This document shows positions 15,308 to 19,991 of a stretch of DNA of 19,991 bases, piece by piece. Under the pieces are notes generated by a model that did not search any database, was not told the DNA's origin, and worked only from the letters and a program-made list of their open reading frames with translations. The stretch spans positions 1-19,991 of the forward strand of contig DIVW01000037.1 of assembly GCA_002428365.1 (NCBI GenBank). The letters are read 5' to 3'. Position 1 is the first letter of the stretch. Every line of letters begins with the position of its first letter. A program made the translations under genes and the position numbers. The DNA comes from Propionibacteriaceae bacterium UBA6122 (GTDB lineage Bacteria; Actinomycetota; Actinomycetes; Propionibacteriales; Propionibacteriaceae).

Positions 15308-15369
15308 CCGCCCCCGAAACGCGGACTCGCTACCGAATTATCGGGGGCGCGCCCGCCTTTCGGGGGCGG
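15308..15369. repeat. 62-bp repeat module, copy 2 (upstream of the AbiEi-like gene)
   Basis: This copy has perfect 12-bp inverted ends, CCGCCCCCGAAA (15308-15319) and TTTCGGGGGCGG (15358-15369). An inner TCGGGGGC (15341-15348) can also pair with GCCCCCGA (15310-15317), so two alternative hairpins are possible. Its first 41 bp are repeated at 14216-14256. It lies 118 bp upstream of the start of the AbiEi-like gene. The rest of 15191-15482 holds that gene's leader and the ilvC terminator, with no other gene seen. Confidence 0.9.
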
Positions 15370-15433
15370 CTGCGAGGAGGGACTGATAGGTGGACGACCG
15401 GGACGCCGCTAGATCACCGGCGCCGCGCAAACG

Positions 15434-15468
15434 CACAGCGGCCGCCGGGATTCCCGGCGGCCGCTGTG
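15434..15468 (-). terminator. Terminator of the ilvBNC operon
   Basis: A perfect 16-bp stem, arms 15434-15449 and 15453-15468, with a 3-nt ATT loop, starts 14 nt after the ilvC stop. On the minus strand it is followed by CGTTTGCG, a short T-run. Confidence 0.85.
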
Positions 15469-15482
15469 ATGGATCTACGTGC

Positions 15483-16511
<1,029 letters not shown>

Positions 16512-16532
16512 TTGGGTTCCTTTTCAGTGCTT

Positions 16533-17075
16533 TCAGTTGGCCGGGCCAGCGGCCGGACGGGACTTCTCGATCTTGGCACGATCCGACAGCGAACGCCCAC
16601 CGCGACCAAGCGCGACCAGGCCCGACTGCACGAGTTCGCGCACACCATAGGGGTTGAGCATTTCCAGCAGAGCGGCCAGTTTGTCCGGCGAACCGGTGGC
16701 CTCGATGGTCATCGCGTCGTTGTGGACGTCCACGGTCTTACCGCGGAACAGCTGGACGATTTCGATGATCTGGCTGCGGGTGGCCGGATCGGCCTTCACC
16801 TTGATCAGCATCAGCTCGCGGCGAACCGAGGAACCCTCGTCAAGTTCCACGATCTTGAGCACCTCAATCAGCTTGTTCAGCTGCTTGATGATCTGTTCCA
16901 GCACCTGCTGGCTGCTCACCGCCACCTGGACGGTGATCCGGGAGAACTCCTCGTTCTCGGTCGGACCGACCGCCAGGGATTCGATGTTGTAACCGCGGCG
17001 AGCGAACAGGCCCGAGATTCGGGCGAGCACACCAGGCTTGTTCTCCACCAGCACGCTCAGAGTGTGAGTGTTCAC
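16533..17075 (-). CDS. ilvN: Acetolactate synthase small (regulatory) subunit
   Basis: A 180-aa regulatory subunit that binds and activates IlvB and confers valine feedback inhibition. The N-terminal ACT domain (HTLSVLVENKPGVLARISG, then RRGYNIESLAVGPTE) and the C-terminal ALS_ss domain are both present. The GTG at 17075 has GGAGG 7 nt upstream and overlaps the ilvB stop as GTGA, a 4-nt overlap that implies translational coupling and balanced subunit synthesis. A TTG seven codons upstream is less likely. Confidence 0.96.
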   Translation of the reverse strand: MNTHTLSVLVENKPGVLARISGLFARRGYNIESLAVGPTENEEFSRITVQVAVSSQQVLEQIIKQLNKLIEVLKIVELDEGSSVRRELMLIKVKADPATRSQIIEIVQLFRGKTVDVHNDAMTIEATGSPDKLAALLEMLNPYGVRELVQSGLVALGRGGRSLSDRAKIEKSRPAAGPAN

Positions 17076-18820
17076 AGGTCTTCCTCCCCGCTCCAATCGG
17101 GAGCCAGGTCCCGAGCGATCTTGATCTGATCATTGCTGGTGCCAGCCGGAACCATCGGCCACACCATGGCGTCCTTGTGCACCACGAACTCGACCACCAC
17201 GGGCCGGTCGTTGATTTCCATCGCCTTGGCGATCACCTCATCGACTTCTTCAACAGTCTCGGCCCGCAAGCCAACTGCGCCCATGGCCTCAGCCAGTTTC
17301 GGGAAGTCGGGCACCAGGTGCGACTTCAGGTTGGTGTTGGAGTAGCGCTCCCCGTAGAAGAGGGTCTGCCACTGGCGCACCATGCCGAGGCTGCGGTTGT
17401 TCATCACCGCAATCTTGATCGGAATGCCCTCCAGGAAGCAGGTGACCAGCTCCTGGTTGGTCATCTGGAAGCAACCGTCACCATCGATGCCCCACACCAC
17501 GTCGTCAGGGCGGCCAACCTTGGCGCCCATCGCGGCCGGAACGCAGTAGCCCATCGTGCCGGCACCGCCGGAGTTGAAGAACCTGGCCGGACGCTCATGC
17601 GGCAGCAGATGAGCGGCCCACATCTGATGCTGGCCCACACCGGCAACATAGGTTGCCTCCGGGCCGACCAATTCGCCCAGGCGCTTGATCACGTATTCGG
17701 GACTCAGCAGACCGTCTTCCATCGCCGGGTACTCGGTAGGCAGGTAGCGCTTCCGCAGACCGTCGAGGAAGCGCACCCAATCACTGATGTCGCCACGAGC
17801 CTCCTCACGCAAGGCGGCGTTCAGCTCGGCCAGCACTTCGCCAAGGTCGCCAACGATCGGCACATCAGCCATCCGGTTCTTGGAGATCTCGGCCGGATCA
17901 ATGTCGGCGTGGATGATCTTGGCCTCAGGGGCGAAGGTGTCCAGCTTGCCGGTGACCCGGTCATCGAAGCGGGCACCGAGTGCAATCAGCAGATCCGAAC
18001 GCTGCATCGCACCGACGGCGGCCACCGTGCCGTGCATCCCAGGCATGCCGTAGTTCAGCGGGTGGCTGTCGGGGAAGGCCCCGCGAGCCATCAGCGTGGT
18101 CACAACCGGCATCTTGGTGATCTCGACGAACTCGGCCAGCGCCTCCCAGGCTCGTGCCCGGTTGACCCCGCCACCGAGGTAGATGACCGGACGCTTGGCC
18201 TGGCCGATCAGTCGGGCCGCCTCGCGGATCTGCTTGCCATGGGGCTTGCTCACCGGACGGTAACCAGGCAGGTCGAGCTCCTCAGGCCAGACATACTCGG
18301 TGGGTCCAGCCAGGGCGTCCTTGGCAATGTCGACCAGCACTGGTCCGGGGCGGCCGGTCTTGGCCAGGTGGAAGGCTGCCGCGATGGCATGCGGGATTTC
18401 GGCCGGGTCAGTGATCAGGAAGCTGTGCTTGGTGATCGGGAAGGTGATGCCCCGAATGTCGGCTTCCTGGAAGGCGTCAGTACCGATCGCCTTGCTGGCC
18501 ACCTGGCCAGTGATGGCCACCATCGGCACCGAATCCATGTAGGCGTCGGCGATCGCGGTCACCAGGTTGGTGGCTCCCGGACCGGAGGTGGCAATGCACA
18601 CTCCAACCCGTCCGGTTGCCTGGGCATAGCCCTCAGCGGCGTGACCGGCTCCCTGCTCATGACGCACCAGGATGTGCCGGATCTTCGAGTCGAACAGCGG
18701 ATCGTAGGCCGGCAGGATCGACCCGCCAGGGATGCCGAAGATAACCTCAACACCCATCCGCTCCAGGGACTTGACCAGCGACTGTGCGCCGGTCATCGGT
18801 TGTGGTGACTCCCCAGGCAT
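17072..18820 (-). CDS. ilvB: Acetolactate synthase large (catalytic) subunit
   Basis: A 582-aa thiamine-diphosphate enzyme that condenses two pyruvates to 2-acetolactate, or pyruvate with 2-oxobutyrate to 2-aceto-2-hydroxybutyrate. The catalytic Glu55 lies in RHEQGAGHAAEGYA. The FAD-binding middle domain has GARFDDRVTGK (282-292). The ThDP/Mg2+ motif GDGCFQMTNQEL (447-458) is followed by NN at 474-475. RQW (482-484) contains the Trp that separates biosynthetic AHAS from catabolic acetolactate synthase. The ATG at 18820 has GAGG 5 nt upstream. It is the first structural gene of the operon and lies 41 nt behind the T-run of an attenuator with a branched-chain leader peptide. Confidence 0.97.
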   Translation of the reverse strand: MPGESPQPMTGAQSLVKSLERMGVEVIFGIPGGSILPAYDPLFDSKIRHILVRHEQGAGHAAEGYAQATGRVGVCIATSGPGATNLVTAIADAYMDSVPMVAITGQVASKAIGTDAFQEADIRGITFPITKHSFLITDPAEIPHAIAAAFHLAKTGRPGPVLVDIAKDALAGPTEYVWPEELDLPGYRPVSKPHGKQIREAARLIGQAKRPVIYLGGGVNRARAWEALAEFVEITKMPVVTTLMARGAFPDSHPLNYGMPGMHGTVAAVGAMQRSDLLIALGARFDDRVTGKLDTFAPEAKIIHADIDPAEISKNRMADVPIVGDLGEVLAELNAALREEARGDISDWVRFLDGLRKRYLPTEYPAMEDGLLSPEYVIKRLGELVGPEATYVAGVGQHQMWAAHLLPHERPARFFNSGGAGTMGYCVPAAMGAKVGRPDDVVWGIDGDGCFQMTNQELVTCFLEGIPIKIAVMNNRSLGMVRQWQTLFYGERYSNTNLKSHLVPDFPKLAEAMGAVGLRAETVEEVDEVIAKAMEINDRPVVVEFVVHKDAMVWPMVPAGTSNDQIKIARDLAPDWSGEEDL

Positions 18821-18861
18821 CTTTACCTCACTTCTGACTTGGGTTGGACGTACGAACGCAG

Positions 18862-18893
18862 AAAAAAACCCCCGCTGCTAGAGCAGACGAGGG
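18862..18893 (-). terminator. Attenuator terminator of ilvBNC
   Basis: On the minus strand CCCTCG (18893-18888) pairs with CGGGGG (18874-18869) with one G-T, and CTGC pairs with GCAG around a TCTA loop, with a single bulged T. Seven Ts follow (18868-18862). It is the strongest intrinsic terminator in the window, and it stands between the leader peptide and ilvB, as expected for attenuation. Confidence 0.9.
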
Positions 18894-18928
18894 AGCGTGT
18901 CGGGGTGAGTGAACTCAGCCGACACGCT
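18894..18928 (-). promoter_or_regulatory. Leader hairpin of the ilvBNC attenuator
   Basis: A perfect 10-bp stem pairs AGCGTGTCGG (18928-18919) with CCGACACGCT (18903-18894). Inside, TGAG/CTCA can extend the stem. The leader peptide's stop codon is in the loop, so a translating ribosome would open this stem. It abuts the terminator directly. A possible antiterminator pairs AGCAAGCG (18932-18925) with CGTCTGCT (18889-18882, one mismatch); this is only a by-eye candidate. Confidence 0.65.
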
Positions 18929-18956
18929 TGCTAACTACGAGAATGAACTTCCGCAC
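18915..18956 (-). CDS. ilvBNC leader peptide (13 aa)
   Basis: A 13-codon frame, GTG to TGA, reads MRKFILVVSKRVG, with consecutive Ile-Leu-Val-Val codons at positions 5-8. An in-frame TGA two codons upstream of the GTG leaves no longer reading. It lies directly before a 10-bp hairpin and a strong terminator ahead of ilvB. Stalling at the Ile-Leu-Val-Val codons when branched-chain aminoacyl-tRNA is scarce would alter the RNA fold and allow read-through; this is the standard model for such leaders in actinobacteria, applied here by inference. Confidence 0.8.
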   Translation of the reverse strand: MRKFILVVSKRVG

Positions 18957-18962
18957 GCGTCA

Positions 18963-18992
18963 AGAGTTCCCCCCGATCACCCACCTTGTCAA
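18963..18992 (-). promoter_or_regulatory. Probable promoter of the ilvBNC leader
   Basis: On the minus strand a perfect -35, TTGACA (18992-18987), is followed after 18 nt by AACTCT (18968-18963), a poor -10. The leader's GTG starts 6 nt later, so the transcript would begin at or next to the GTG. Confidence 0.5.
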
Positions 18993-19157
18993 ACACCTCT
19001 CCTCGGCGTCCCACATCTTGGGCGGACCGATGAACGCTCGACCAGCGGGTGCGACTTGAGCCTCGATTCCTGGAGGTTTCACCGATTCGCTGGCAATACG
19101 ACACGCCGAAGGGCGACGATGTTGTTGAGCTGAACGCAAACCGAAGGACCCCCCAAC

Positions 19158-19991
19158 ATGCCCTCAGTAAGCAGCCGGCGGCTTTCCATGCGCACTCTGA
19201 CCTCCCTAGTCGGAGCAAGCGCACTGGTATTGACCGGAGCCGCCCTACCGGCGAAAGCCGACGATGCAGTGACCCCACCCGACCAAAAGGTGATCGTTAA
19301 CGGCGCCGGTTGGGGCCACGGCAAAGGACTATCCCAGTACGGTGCCGCAGGCGCAGCCAAGAAGGGGCTGAGCTACGACAAAATCATCGCCTTCTACTAC
19401 ACCGGCACCACCTTGGGCTCGCTGCCCAAGGGCAACACCATGCGGGTGTGGATCACCGCAGACACCGATTCCGGGTTGCACTTCCGGCCGGCCGCAGGTC
19501 TGCAGGTCTATGACACCGCCGGGCACAAGGTGAACCTACCCACGTCCAGCAAGTACACCAAGTGGCGGATCTCCCGAAGGGGCACCTCGCGGGTGCTCTA
19601 CTACCGCAACACCGCTGGCAAGTACGTGACGTACAAGTCCAAGCTCAACGCGAAACGCAGCTGGTGGGTCAAGAACACCAAGACCGGCACCGTGAAGCTG
19701 GCTATGCCCAACGGCTCCACCCGAACCTATTCGGGCCGCATGGCGCTGCGCTTCAAAGGCAGCAAAGCGGTCACCGTCAACTACCTGAGCATGGAAACCT
19801 ATCTGCGCTCGGTGGTGCCCGCCGAAATGCCAGCCAGTTGGGCCTCCGAGGCCCTCAAGGCGCAGTCGGTCGCGGCCCGCACCTATGCGGCCAAGGAGCG
19901 CCAGGCGAAGCCGGCTGGCTACATCTATGACATCTGCGATACGTCGGCTTGCCAGGTGTACAAAGACAACTCAACCCGGTACGCCAGCACC
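19158..19991 (+). CDS. Secreted SpoIID/LytB-domain protein, 5' part
   Basis: An open frame of 278 codons runs off the right edge. The N-terminus has SRRLSMRTL, a hydrophobic core and ALPAKA before DDA, a signal peptide with probable cleavage after about residue 35; the double Arg loosely resembles a Tat motif. NGAGWGHGKGLSQYGA (about 48-63) and METYLRSVVPAEMP, followed by WASEALKAQSVAARTYA, are the classic SpoIID/LytB signatures. SpoIID-type proteins are lytic transglycosylases that act on denuded glycan in sporulation, while the wider family is linked to cell-wall turnover and amidase enhancement. In an actinobacterium without evidence of sporulation, a cell-wall role is more likely. The ATG at 19158 has AAGGA 9 nt upstream; another ATG follows at codon 11. 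It is divergent from the ilv operon. Confidence 0.88.
   Translation, partial: MPSVSSRRLSMRTLTSLVGASALVLTGAALPAKADDAVTPPDQKVIVNGAGWGHGKGLSQYGAAGAAKKGLSYDKIIAFYYTGTTLGSLPKGNTMRVWITADTDSGLHFRPAAGLQVYDTAGHKVNLPTSSKYTKWRISRRGTSRVLYYRNTAGKYVTYKSKLNAKRSWWVKNTKTGTVKLAMPNGSTRTYSGRMALRFKGSKAVTVNYLSMETYLRSVVPAEMPASWASEALKAQSVAARTYAAKERQAKPAGYIYDICDTSACQVYKDNSTRYAST

Noticed and set aside
18932..18963. TTGACG with TAGTTA as the ilv promoter
   Set aside because: The spacing is 20 nt, and transcription would begin inside the leader peptide, after its Ile-Leu-Val-Val codons.
18960..19016. Alternative ilv leader frame starting at the ATG at 19016 (18 codons)
   Set aside because: It holds one Leu, one Val and one Ile but no run of branched-chain codons, and it spans the TTGACA -35, so it is probably not transcribed from that promoter.

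Overview
The window is high-GC, gene-dense DNA from an actinobacterium, most likely a facultative or anaerobic member of the Propionibacteriales. The lineage is inferred from codon use, a CtpE-type ATPase, a DUF1707-type protein, several leaderless-looking starts, and gene order. The order ilvB-ilvN-ilvC ... leuB ... FAH-family gene ... tRNA-Gln/tRNA-Glu resembles the Mycobacterium tuberculosis block around gltX-leuB-ilvCNB1. Here it is interrupted by extra genes, and gltX is not in its expected place.

Layout. 1-1082: 3' part of a Ca2+-type P-type ATPase (+). 1110-1385: terminator, then tRNA-Glu(CTC) and tRNA-Gln(CTG) on the minus strand. 1494-3313: a two-gene minus-strand operon, an FAH-family hydrolase/isomerase followed by a CPBP membrane protease. 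3461-5889: hydroxylamine reductase/hybrid-cluster protein (hcp, -) divergent from a CRP/FNR-family regulator (+), followed by thymidine phosphorylase deoA (+). 7224-7769: a small DUF1707/LiaF-like protein (-). 7810-11721: branched-chain amino-acid genes cimA and ilvE (-), divergent from leuB (+). 11741-14161: a CtpE-like P-type ATPase (-). 14216-15369: an AbiEi-like/DUF559-like gene enclosed by two nearly identical 62-bp repeat modules. 15483-18820: the ilvB-ilvN-ilvC operon (-). 18862-18992: its attenuator, with a 13-codon leader peptide. 19158-end: a secreted SpoIID/LytB-domain protein (+), open at the window edge.

How the genes work together. IlvBN, IlvC and IlvE supply core steps shared by valine, leucine and isoleucine synthesis. 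LeuB serves leucine synthesis. CimA makes citramalate from pyruvate and acetyl-CoA, so isoleucine can be made without threonine, with LeuB probably acting in that branch too. LeuCD and IlvD are not in the window. The ilv operon appears to be controlled by ribosome-mediated attenuation. The hcp/CRP-FNR pair looks like a nitrosative-stress or anaerobic module.

The most unusual items are the repeat-flanked solo AbiEi-like/nuclease-like gene, the ilv leader peptide (apparently itself leaderless), the recurring TANNNT-N6/7-start arrangement, and a hairpin that overlaps the 3' end of tRNA-Gln. All assignments come from reading the sequence; no database search was run.
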